Below are positions 9,837 through 19,849 of a stretch of DNA of 64,000 bases, piece by piece; positions within the stretch are counted from its first letter, which is position 1; each line of letters begins with the position of its first letter. This DNA is from Xylogone sp. PMI_703. Its lineage: Eukaryota > Ascomycota > Leotiomycetes. Position numbers and translations under genes: made by a program. Below the pieces are notes generated by a model, which worked only from the letters and a program-made list of their open reading frames with translations, was not told the origin of the DNA and did no database searches. Location of the stretch: the NCBI GenBank assembly GCA_021399445.1, contig JAJTUQ010000015.1:1-64000 (forward strand). Direction: 5' to 3'.

Positions 9837-12168
9837 ATGTTCCGCAGATTCAGAACAGTAGCTTTTGTAAGCTGCCTACATCTAGCTTTCGCCGTCGCGC
9901 ATTCAAAATCGTCAGGATGCTATTTGTACGGAAATTCAGATCGATTATCAGCATACGATTTCATTGTTGTTGGGGGAGGCACAGCGGGTCTGGCAATTGC
10001 AAATCGATTGTCCCAAGATTCAGGTACGTCCTAACACGAACCTGCTTGGATTTTGAATGACAGACTTCTAGCAAATACGGTGCTTGTCCTGGAGGCTGGA
10101 AAATTGTAGGTTGATTGCTCAGCGCCCTAGGTATACCAAAATTGCTTAACACATCCGATCAGGGACAACAATGAAAACTCCATCACCATTCCTTTGCTGG
10201 CCCAGATGCCGGGAGGCACGGACATCGAGCATGGTCTAATGAGAGGGGCTATTGGCACGGAATATGATTGGAATTTAACATATGCGCGGCAGCCAGAAAC
10301 CTTGAATCGTTCCATTCCCATGACCGCTGGAAAGGTTGTTGGCGGCTCTTCCGTACTGAACCGGATGGCGTTTGATCGCGGATCGGCGGATGATTACCGG
10401 CGCTGGGAGCAACTGGGAGCGGAAGGCTGGGGTTTTGATGACCTGCTGCCGTATTTTAAGATGGTGCGAAGATCTCATCGTGATCTGATAAAGACCGTCA
10501 AGCCTAACTATCACATCCTGGCAGAGCGAGACCTTCACTCCTCCGTCGTCATCCCTGGTGGCCGAATGGGGCATTGAATACGACCCGGCAGCGCACGGCG
10601 ATCACGGGGACGTGCAGTCCAGTTACCCTCCATTTGTATTCCCCTCCTTGCGTAAGTGCGGCTTTCCTTGGATTGGGTGAACCAGTTATGCGGCGAGAGA
10701 TACTGATCTAAGCGCCGATAGGTTACTTTATCGAAGCCATGAAGGAGCTCAACGTTAGCATGCCGGGCGATGGTGCTAATGGGCATGCTTTGGGTTCGTT
10801 CTGGGCTCCAATGACCGTCGACCCTCTCACGATGAGGCGCTCTGATTCGAGGACTGCGTTCCTCAATAAGGCTGAGTCTCGCCAGAATCTTCACATAATC
10901 ACCGGTGCGCATGTTACTAAGCTTATCATAGACGAGGACAAGGGACGCGTGAGTGGCGTTGAGGTGAGTATTTCCGCCAGTCTGACTGGCATTCCTCTGC
11001 TAAGCCCTCGGCAGTATTCCGCTGGGCCTACCACACCCATGCTTAGCGTTTCCGTTAACAGAGAGGTGGTTCTATCGGCGGGAGCCATCCACACGCCCCA
11101 GATCTTGCAGTTATCTGGCATTGGAAATAAGACAAGGCTGGCCGGCTTGGGTATTGACGCCGTGATAGATCTTCCGGGCGTTGGTGCCAATCTACAAGAT
11201 CACATGAAAGTGGCATTAGCCAACAACAGTAGGTTGCATGAAGCGTTTGAAGCCTCGAAAGCAGCTCACAGCGTGCAGTAACCATCGACCTGCAGCTTTC
11301 CAGCATAACTTCCAACGCAACATTCGCGGCTGAACAGCTGGAGATCTACGAGAATGATGGAACAGGTGAGTCAGCAAGCACCGCTTGATCGGTAACTGAC
11401 CAACTCTCCAGGCCCGTACTCCGCAGGAACCGTGTATTTCGCATTTCTCCCACTCCGTAACATCACCACTTCGTGGCGTGCCATTTTTTCTGCTGCTATT
11501 GCGCAGTATGCCGACTTGTATTCATCTCACCTCCCCTCCGATACCGTGCAAGCCGGATATCTCGAGCAGCATATTCTGCAAACTCTAGGCCTCCTGATGC
11601 CCCAATTTGTAATGCTGGAAGTGATCGAAAACAACGGCGTAATTTCAGTTATCTTAGAGCATCCTTTTAGTCGAGGATCGGTTCACATCCAAAGTACCGA
11701 TCCGCTGCAACCTCCTATCATTGATGCGGGGATCTTGACCAACCCTCTAGATGTGCAGATATTTGTTGAAGCATTTAGGTATGCCCGGACCATCGCCAAT
11801 ACGGAGGCAATGCAGGCGCTGCACCCTATCGAGACCAGCCCGGGAGCGACCACCCAGACCGACAAGGATATCGAGAACTACGTCAGGAAAACCATATCGT
11901 CGGTATTTCACGCCGCTGGTACTGCCGCAATGTTACCGCGGTCCAAGGGCGGCGTGGTTGATAATAGAGCGATGGTGTACGGGATGACAAACCTGAGAGT
12001 CATGGATGCGAGCACCATTCCCATGCTGCCGGGGACACACTTGCAGAGCACAATCTACGCGATGGCCCTCAAGGTATGGCGTCAATAACATCTTCACGAG
12101 AGACGGCTAACCATAAGAAGCTTGCGGATATGATCCTTCAAATGTACAACTGCGATGCATCTACGTAA
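9837..12168 (+). CDS. Secreted GMC oxidoreductase (AA3 family), nine exons
   Basis: By-eye introns are 10024-10071, 10106-10162, 10464-10524, 10652-10721, 10964-11014, 11229-11278, 11366-11411 and 12074-12117. Splicing gives a continuous 634-aa protein. A signal peptide (MFRRFRTVAFVSCLHLAFAVA) precedes the FAD-binding Rossmann motif DFIVVGGGTAG (41-51). GGSSVLN (about 134-140) is the flavin loop and SAGAIHTPQILQLSGIG is GMC signature 2. The C-terminal catalytic pair is His in FHAAGTAAM (about 564) and His in PGTHLQS (about 607). The family oxidises alcohols or sugars using FAD and commonly releases hydrogen peroxide. HAAGT and GTHLQ resemble aryl-alcohol or glucose oxidase-like AA3_2 members, but the substrate cannot be read. 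The 51-bp intron 5 is in frame and stop-free, so retention would add 17 residues. The last acceptor could be 12120. The gene looks intact and lies between two LPMO-like genes. Confidence 0.9.
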
Positions 12169-13525
12169 AATGTACCCAGAGCGAAAATCCCAGCGCGCCG
12201 GTCTATCGAGGCGACATTACCCTAGGTAAAATCGACACTCATGTACCGCATACGTTGAATTTTACCCACTACATCCCATATTAATATAATCAATTATATA
12301 CAAAGTATCAAGCCCTAAGCTATCCAATCGAAATTTGATAAGCAATCTGTCAAATTTGTCATTGTAACTTGACCGAAAAGCTGCTGTGCTCCGAGGCTGG
12401 AATGCACGTCGGAGAGTTTGGTGACACGGAGTGAGGAGGGGTCAGGCAGTGGTAAGGGTGGCAAAGATAGAGAGAATAGAGAGAATAGAGAGCGTATAAC
12501 TGAATCCCGATGATACAATACAAGTTATACAACGGTGTTTGTGGTATCGAAACTCGTGGTAGGGAATCTGCACCCACGTACTCGTGTAATAGTTAATCCA
12601 CCGCCGAAACCACCCCTAAGTTAACTATTCTGTGCTATTATGTACGTGATCCAATACGGTAAATCTGCGTGTAGCTCGGGCGAAGGTCGGAGCGCATGAC
12701 CTTCCCATTGGAACGGATGGGCACCGGAAGAAGGCACCCGGTCATGCATCTACCGTATGTGCATATTCGGCTCCGTCTCGATTTTCCGATCCGAAATGAT
12801 GGGCGCGGTTTTAATACCTCTACATATCATCGGGTTCTAATTGTGAAGTGTTTGCGGATGTAGTTTGCCTTTCTTCTTTATAATCCTATCTAATAGCCGT
12901 CCTTCCTATTGCGCAGACGTTACTTAAGACTAGGTATGCGTACTAGAACAGAGGTGCCATAGTCAATCTATCGAGCTGATCGGTCCAAGAAGGCCGGTAA
13001 ATCGCAGGAACTCTACTGGACTACTATAAATATGAGTACGACGCTACCATAACTCGGTGGCCCTAATAGCACGATGAAAAGGGGTATAATTTTCATCATC
13101 CCTTGTTTATCGCGGCAACCTCTGACTGATGTTGGATATGTGTTGGCCCCGCAGCCGGCTTTGTTAACCCATGAGGTAGGATGTAAGAACGCCCTGCTTC
13201 TTTGTGATGTTGCATTTTTATGCGACCCAGCATAAATATGCTTGTTGGTGGCAAAGGCACTGGTATCACTACCGCCATTCCTTCCTATTTCTAGCAATAC
13301 AGCTTGCCTTAATCGGGTATGTGGCTTCGGGGAGTGAATATAGGCTTTACTGAGGCGTCACGCTGAAAATCTGGCAACTAGATATCATCGCATGTACACC
13401 CGCTCATATCTCTTCTCTTAACAGCCCTTGGGCTTCCACGTGTCTTTTAAATATTGATTTACGTATCTGAAAATCGTAAATTCTAAATCACACAGATTCC
13501 CTCAGTCCAAATCCAGTCTGCAATA
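12169..13525. other. Intergenic, no gene recognised
   Basis: Spacer between the GMC gene and the orphan gene at 13.5 kb. A short GAATAGAGA repeat occurs near 12470-12492. No ORF with recognisable content on either strand. Confidence 0.5.
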
Positions 13526-14337
13526 ATGAAGCTATACTTTATTCATGTATCTTAGCTCACCCACTTAAATTTCCTCTGTTAACTTCGTATAGGCTCCTCA
13601 ATGGAGTAACAACGAGCTTAAAGGCGAAGACTCGAGCGACGCGGAGCTTATTATATCACTCTGGCCGACTGGTAAGTGACTTTTCAGCGTATCTCTCCCC
13701 ATTCAAGACGTGGAACCAGAACTTGAAACCCATTCGGGACTGCTACGCTAATTCAAAACAGGTGGTATCGATCAAGTTGCAAGCGAATGGGGAGAGGAAA
13801 CAACTTCTGCCATGAATCATACGGTTGTTGCAGGATACGTCAGTGGTGGAGATCGTTGTTCGGTGTTGAAGTTCACTTGCGGCGCGGTTGCACAAGATAA
13901 GAAAACTTACGACATCACGGCCCACGTTCTCAAGAAAAAGAGTAAGCCACCCTGGTGCAGCAGAAATTAATGGTTTTACTAACGTGCCACTATTAGCCGT
14001 CCCTACTATTGTCGTCAATACAATCAATCTCGGCATCTTACTCATTCAGAGTCGTGTTATAGGGGGCTCCGAGTTGAGTATCGTAAAGATGCATGAGGTC
14101 TGGATTGAAAAATCGCACCATCTGATCGAGAAAACAAGGGAAGGGAAAATTGAATACATTGTTGTGGCTCTCCAAAATGTCACTGATCGGCAGCAGGATT
14201 CAGATGCAGCATCCACAGCGGCCTGCCGAACTAGTATCTTGAAGATTGCAGATGGCGAGGTCATGGTCTATGGTATGCTACGGCGAGGAGAATCTAAGGT
14301 TGTTGATATAGCTGGGGTTTGCACTGTTCACATTTGA
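13526..14337 (+). CDS. Orphan protein, four exons
   Basis: Exons 13526-13546, 13593-13671, 13762-13941 and 13997-14337 splice to 206 aa in frame. The last intron has an excellent branch and acceptor (TTACTAACG then TTAG), and the 13672 donor is GTAAGTG. I do not recognise the protein. It has a Cys pair in GDRCSVLKFTCG (centre), a Cys in TAACRTS, a final CTVHI, and a beta-rich look. The first exon is the weak part: the ATG context, a pyrimidine/A-rich leader then CAATAATGAAGC, looks real. However, the donor GTATCT is poor, and reading through gives a stop after nine codons (MKLYFIHVS), which would leave no signal peptide. The true 5' end may differ, or the leader may be broken. Confidence 0.5.
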
Positions 14338-15072
14338 GTAACCCAAGCTTTTCTGAGGAAGAATATGCTAGACTGATCACCGCCATTACCGCAAAATAAC
14401 CTTCAACTCTCATCTTCCCGCTTATAGGTTTAGGTTTTACTCCGGACTCACGGATCGGACTAGCATAACATGTCTGGAACTCCTTTAACACAAACTCCTC
14501 CCCTAAAATGAGCACACTACCATAATACGAGGTACGCATTGGTCTCCAGCCGACAGGTGTCACTCATTCTAACATACTGAAGCCTTTATTCGTCAATCTA
14601 CATCGTTTATCGAAATAGTTACACAATATGAGGTATTAGTTACCGTAAATTGGGTTACTAGGTGCATAGTTTGGAGAGATATTACCTTTCAGTTTGGTCT
14701 GCTGAAGGAGATAACTCTAAGAGAGTGTTGCCTTCGAGAAGCTCATAATTGATTTTTGAAACGTATTGGTTTTTCTGACAAAAAATGAGGCGAACATGCC
14801 AACGTGACCCTTCTTGCATCGCCTCGCGGTCTTGCGTACTCCGTATGTTCTGCCCCATTGGCGAACGGAGATCCTTGGTGTACGAGGAAGAGCATGTGCA
14901 ATGATCCGGCTAGATGAAAGGCCCTTCAGCCCGTTGCGGGTGCCCTGGCTGACTGGTCTCCCTCTTTTAAGTACCGAACCGAATCTCGCCCTTGGGTTCC
15001 CATCATCCTTACTTCGCCTTTCTGCCCCCTCAGTTAGCAGCAGCATTTCGACACATGCCGGATCAGAATGCA
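14338..15072. other. Intergenic, GC-richer than flanks, no gene recognised
   Basis: From about 14.8 kb the sequence becomes GC-richer, with overlapping ORFs on both strands (minus 14717-15073, plus 14814-15104). None matches a family I know. It may be eroded gene sequence belonging with the adjacent phosphoglycerate-mutase relic. Confidence 0.35.
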
Positions 15073-15629
15073 ATGGCTTCGCGGGTGTACATCGCCCGCC
15101 ATAATATGTGATCGCGTGGATTCATTTTGAATCTGCGTGAGGCTCTATGAGTGACTGCTTTTCTATGCGGGCGACACCGAGTGGACGATTGATGGTCGAT
15201 GCACGGGCGAGTTAGAGATCCTCCGCATGGCGAACGGCGTCAAGCAGGTCAAAAAACGCGCGAGATCCTAGCAAGGCTAGGCAAGCCTATTGACCCATCT
15301 GGGCTTCTGCACGTATTTCACAGTCCTCACCTACGCGCGCAGAGCACTTTTGACATGCTCCGCGGCGACGTGGAGACGCAGAGGCTGGTAAAGGAGGGCA
15401 CGCAACACATTTTGCATCTCACAGCTCTAAATAGTTTGCTAATGCCATAATCCGAGTCGCATACGGCTACATTCTCCGTGCTTCCACAAAGAGATGGTTG
15501 GGATATGCGATAGACTTCCCTTTTGCTATGATGATGGAGCCCGGTGCTATCGGCATTTCGAGCTATGTCCACCACAATATATCTGGGCGAGCCATATCGG
15601 TGGGCATGGGCTTTCGTTCTCCCGCCTAG
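15073..15629 (+). pseudogene. Decayed phosphoglycerate mutase-like histidine phosphatase
   Basis: Pieces of a fungal histidine-phosphatase (phosphoglycerate mutase/YOR283W-like) protein occur in order. They are MASRVYIARH (15073-15102), GDTEWTIDGRCTGE and MANGVKQVK (15170-15256), IDPSGLLHVFHSPHLRAQSTF (about 15289-15354) and VAYGYILRASTKRWLGYAIDF through HHNISGRA to a stop at 15629. Breaks are visible: the RHG motif reads RHN followed by a stop, about 65 bp interrupt it, the frame shifts at the A6 run 15251-15256, and about 80 central residues are missing. The second catalytic region, HGH in the family, reads YGY (15462-15470), both His lost by what would be C-to-T changes. It cannot encode an active phosphatase. 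Confidence 0.75.
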
Positions 15630-17100
15630 GCTTGCAGAACTTGTTGGAACTCCATATCATCCTTCTCCAGGGTCACTCCGCAAACAAGCTCCGTTGTGAA
15701 TCTTCTGGCCTAGACCTCGCAATCGTCGGGAGCAATATCAGACTAGACACTACTCCTTGACTGTCCGCGATCTGTCTTGAATGCTAGCTTTAAAGTTGTC
15801 GACTTGTATTTGCAAAGACTGCTAACACTAGCTCCAAGGTCGATGGTTACACTGATGTGTCAATTGGCCGTGATGAAATATCGATGTTAGCATTCGGCGT
15901 GACAGATAAGAACTTCTGGGTTGGGTTCTTGCGGCAGTCGCATCGGCGTATCGCTTTATGTTGTGTGCTAGGAGAGGTTTCGACAATAATCAATGATGCA
16001 ACAGGACACTGAGCTACTGCGAGGCGATTACAACTAGGCTGTGACCCACCCAATAATCCGCCTGACACTCATTCGACTTGGCGAGAGCATTGCTGTGTCC
16101 CTTGCGTTATTGTATGCCTAAAATGAAATGATCTGCCAATGTTGCGTTGGAGGGTGATAGCAGGTGGTATAGATCAGGGTCCGCCTACGGCGCAAGTTCT
16201 TTCACGTGAGGCCCCTATGTCTTGATCAGAATCGAGATGTACGAACTTCTTCTGGGTTGGATCCAAAGTGCGAGGCAATACAGAGTGTTGCGGTGTTCTT
16301 GATGAAATTTACCGCGAAGATTGTACTCTCCCGGTGTGTATGGCAAACCGCGGCCGGGCACGCTCCTTTTTGCGTCTCACGTCAAAGGGGTGCTCTAGAG
16401 GAAGTGAGCCCGTGGAGGGTAGTGGAGGTCTCTTTGAGTTACACACCCTACCCACGCCGTCGTCGGGTCGGTTCTGTCAGTGCGGACCTGATCCTCGCTC
16501 AGGATCTTGGGAACCACCTTGAAGTGCTTGGAAGAGCCGGAAATCTAGGTGTGTGTTGGCTAAAGGATCGGTTATCCGATGAGGTTTTTCGAGATGTTGA
16601 AGTCTGTACTCTTAATTAAGGTCGTAACTGGAGGCAGGGGGGATATTCTCGATATTCACAATTTCGTGAATACTCCGCTCAGCGGGATTTTGGATTGTCC
16701 AATAATTCCACGAGAATTGAGGGTGGGTCTGATTTCTATTAGTTTTTGAGGCGCATTATTCGAGAGTATTTTGGTAGTTAACCAATACAATCTCTATCCT
16801 GATTTCATAGTCTACTACTGTTCGAAGCGCCAGTTATCTTTGTAAACTATAAGAATGAAGCCCTAGTGATAAAACGCATGTACCTTTCAGCAATGAGAGG
16901 GTACGATTCTGAGACTGTGGTATCATGCGTCCGAGTGATGTTGTTCTTAGATACGCTTCATGGAGGAGTAGATCTAATCCAAAACTGATTTTGTGATACA
17001 TACGCAGAGTCAAATTCATAACCAGTACTAACAAGTCATTGCTGTTAAAGCTATTAAAGAAAGATTTACCTCCTTTTTGCAATGGCTCTTTTTTTTCTTT
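15630..17100. other. Possible eroded coding sequence, unassigned
   Basis: GC-richer sequence up to about 16.6 kb with long but unrecognised reading frames, notably plus 16206-16619 (137 codons, start MRPLCLDQ, with SADLILAQDLGNHLEVL) and a plus-strand stretch near 15840-16020 reading DGYTDVSIGRDEISM. They resemble remnants more than intact genes. From 16.7 kb the sequence is AT-rich. Confidence 0.3.
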
Positions 17101-17200
17101 CTCTTCTTCTCTTCTTCTCTTCTTCTCTTCTTCTCTTCTTCTCTTCTTCTCTTCTTCTCTTCTTCTCTTCTTCTCTTCTTCTCTTCTTCTCTTCTTCTCC
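17101..17200. repeat. CTCTTCTT 8-bp microsatellite
   Basis: About twelve copies of the 8-bp unit CTCTTCTT form a pyrimidine-only tract. All three plus frames are open as Ser/Leu/Phe repeats and the minus strand as Arg/Glu/Lys repeats. These are compositional artefacts, not genes. Confidence 0.9.
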
Positions 17201-18287
17201 TTTCCCTCTTCTTTACAAGCCTAAGCTGCATCAACGCGCAGCACCTTCAAGTATCACCGGTATGAATACCGTTATCTGATCGCATGTGAAACCTTCAGCT
17301 GATTTTTCATAAAAGCAGCGACCATTGTTGGGTGACAGTCAGAACTAAAAATTAATTAGCTGGGGCGGGTAGCTATTTATAAACAACATGCGTGGTTTTC
17401 GAGTGTTTAGGTATAAAAAGCTCACATCATTGGAGATATGGCCTCGAGATCTATTTGGCTAACAATACCACACCGGAAACCAGCTTCTTAGTCCTGGTGT
17501 TGTTAAACTGCTGTCAATCTATTCTACTGCAAATCGGATAACAAGCATGCTACACTATTTACTGTAAGACGAATGCGATACACACACCAGTGTGATTGAA
17601 CACGTGTTAAGAGCCAGAGACTCTTATTAAGGTAACGTGAATGTTTCGTGTCTGAGCAGTGTCAAACATCATTTAGAATAGCACCACATAAAAACCAGTC
17701 AATCCTTATCCCAGCTCTAGCCGGTCTCTCGGGTAAACCCTTGATGATGTAGCTTAAGGTGGGTTCATGATGACTTTACTCTTATTTTGGCAATTAAATA
17801 TCTTTCCAGTGCTTATTCAAATACTTGTGTGGCAGGTATTCAATCAAATACACACCTACGGATAGTATTACTCTTTTAAATAAAGTCTAACAAGATAATA
17901 TCTACCTTCGTGGGGATTACTTGGGCTGAGCACACTCGAATATCCTCCCTAGGCTACTTGAAGTAGTACTTGTGGCGGGGATGGTCATGTCATTAATGTA
18001 AGGTGTTTGTCGGGAAGTGGACTTACGGCAGCTTTGGAAGAAAACTGGTTCCTTTGATTCCAGTGCCCTGGCATTCCATCAGAATTTCGAAGTGTCGCAT
18101 CGAAGTCTCCGAAATCATTAGAATTGCCATTGGGTTGATCATAGAATTTGAGAGCTTCGGTAGGTCTAACATACTTAGAATAGAGGCGAATAGAGGCGAA
18201 TGGAGACGTACACGGCCGTCACGGTCTCCTAGCAATAGTATAACAGAAGTTTTACGTACGATCTCCAGCTATCGTTGATCCGCAAGA
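17201..18287. other. Intergenic upstream of the AA11-type LPMO gene
   Basis: No recognisable gene. A 91-codon plus ORF at 18003-18278 ends just before the LPMO start but has no family features and is more likely promoter/5' UTR sequence. An imperfect AGAGGCGAATAG repeat occurs at about 18181-18202. Confidence 0.45.
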
Positions 18288-19427
18288 ATGCTACTCCGGA
18301 TGCTTCTCACAAGTCTCTCGCATGTATGTTGTATCAGCGCTCATATGGTGATGAGTTCTCCCATCCCATATGGAAAATCCACCCTCGACAATTCTCCTTT
18401 GAATGCCTCCGGGTCAGATTTCCCCTGCAAGTTACGACCGGGAGTATATGATGCGGAAGGAGCAATGAACTTCATGGAGCTGGGCTCGTCCCAGCCACTT
18501 GCCTTCATTGGCGGAGCTACCCATGGTGGTGGTTCGTGCCAGATATCAATCACGTATGACGCCAACCCAACAAGTAGCAGTACCTGGAAGGTGATTCACT
18601 CGATCGAGGGAGGTTGTCCTATTAGGGGACAAGCCGGCAATATTGGCAATGATGCAAGCGCTCCCGATCCGGACACCTATGCCTTCACTGTCCCGACGGT
18701 TCTGCCTACTGGTGCTGCCACCCTCGCCTGGACCTGGTTCAATAAAATTGGCAATCGCGAGATGTACATGAACTGCGCTCCAATAACTCTTACAGGAAGG
18801 ACGGGTTCATCTTCTCTCGGTAGACGCAGCAAGGGCAGTTCGAATGCTGCCCCACAACTTATCTGCCGTGATCAAGCTGCTTACGAGACACTTCCAGACA
18901 TGTTCGTAGCGAATATTGACAATGGATGTGGCACTCTTGACTCTACGGATCTAAAGTTTCCGGATCCTGGCGATTCTCTTGAGTTACTTGGGACGGCCAC
19001 TGCCACTCCCCAGCTACCGACTGGTCCTTCTTGCCCCCCTATCAATGCAGCGGCTGCTCCTCCTTCTCCACAATCAGCCATCAATACCGTCGGTCAATCT
19101 AACGGAGCTGTGTCATCATCTTTGATGTTTAGCTTTGCTACATCGGCGTCTGTTCCGACCTCCTCATATCCGGTTATGGATACGGTGACCTCAACCACAT
19201 CTTCTACCATCCCCGAAAATACACCATCCATTTCTCTTGGCTCTGGTGCAATGGATCCGGAAACCGCATGTTCCCCTGAAGGTTCCTGGAATTGTATTGG
19301 GGGCACATCTTACCAGAGATGTGCGAGTGGGTTGTGGTCCGTGGTCCAAGAGCTGGCTGCTGGGACTGTTTGTCCTAGTGGAGTGGTGACGGATCTCGAT
19401 ATTACGGATGCAGAGGGTGCGATGTAA
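18288..19427 (+). CDS. AA11-type lytic polysaccharide monooxygenase with C-terminal module
   Basis: Single-exon, 379 aa. The signal peptide MLLRMLLTSLSHVCCISA is followed by HMVMSSPIPYGKSTL, so mature protein starts with His19. The second brace histidine is in GGATHGGGSCQ (His79), 60 residues on, matching AA11 spacing. Other AA11-like features are DFPCKLRPGVYD, IHSIEGGCPI and AWTWFNKIGNREMYMNCAP. AA11 enzymes use copper and an oxidant (oxygen or hydrogen peroxide) to cleave chitin oxidatively outside the cell. A Ser/Thr/Pro-rich linker (about 230-325) leads to a cysteine module (ACSPEGSWNCIGG to TVCPSG, about 328-368), resembling the small binding module often fused to AA11. No frame breaks. 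It is 6 kb from the GMC oxidoreductase. Confidence 0.88.
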   Translation: MLLRMLLTSLSHVCCISAHMVMSSPIPYGKSTLDNSPLNASGSDFPCKLRPGVYDAEGAMNFMELGSSQPLAFIGGATHGGGSCQISITYDANPTSSSTWKVIHSIEGGCPIRGQAGNIGNDASAPDPDTYAFTVPTVLPTGAATLAWTWFNKIGNREMYMNCAPITLTGRTGSSSLGRRSKGSSNAAPQLICRDQAAYETLPDMFVANIDNGCGTLDSTDLKFPDPGDSLELLGTATATPQLPTGPSCPPINAAAAPPSPQSAINTVGQSNGAVSSSLMFSFATSASVPTSSYPVMDTVTSTTSSTIPENTPSISLGSGAMDPETACSPEGSWNCIGGTSYQRCASGLWSVVQELAAGTVCPSGVVTDLDITDAEGAM

Positions 19428-19730
19428 GACCGAACTAATTGTGAATACTCTTGTTAAGTGAAGGAAGGAGAAGGGAATGACACATGGATTGATTGGGTGA
19501 CGATAACATGGGAGTGGCAGCCAAGTCAAATATGTATATAATAGTAGTGTATACAATTAGAAATAGATTGCCGTAAACCGTACATCACCTGCGGTAACTA
19601 CACTGCTAACATGGGCATGGTGGTGATGGAGTAGCCTAGCATTGAAGTTTGAGCGTTGCGGGATAGTCAAGTTACGGGGTTGCTTACCACACATGCACAC
19701 GGGCTCGCGTACACCCAGACACAGCCAGAC
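19428..19730. other. Downstream region of LPMO gene
   Basis: Probable 3' UTR and spacer; nothing further recognised. Confidence 0.4.
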
Positions 19731-19849
19731 ACACATAGACACATAGACACATAGACACATAGACACATAGACACATAGACACATAGACACATAGACACAT
19801 AGACACATAGACACATAGACACATAGACACATAGACACATAGACACATA
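19731..19849. repeat. ACACATAG 8-bp minisatellite
   Basis: About fifteen nearly perfect copies of ACACATAG, preceded by diverged ACACCCAGACACAGCCAG units. The minus-strand ORF 19557-19856, a Cys-Val-Tyr-Met-Ser repeat, is merely a reading of this array. Stretches of alternating purine-pyrimidine character are present. Confidence 0.9.

Noticed and set aside
17039..17279. Several overlapping long ORFs on both strands (Phe/Ser/Leu repeats; Arg/Glu/Lys repeats)
   Set aside because: They are translations of the CTCTTCTT microsatellite in every frame, with no flanking coding sequence.
18003..18278. 91-codon ORF directly upstream of the LPMO gene
   Set aside because: No family features, and its position fits a promoter or 5' UTR; the LPMO has its own good start and signal peptide.
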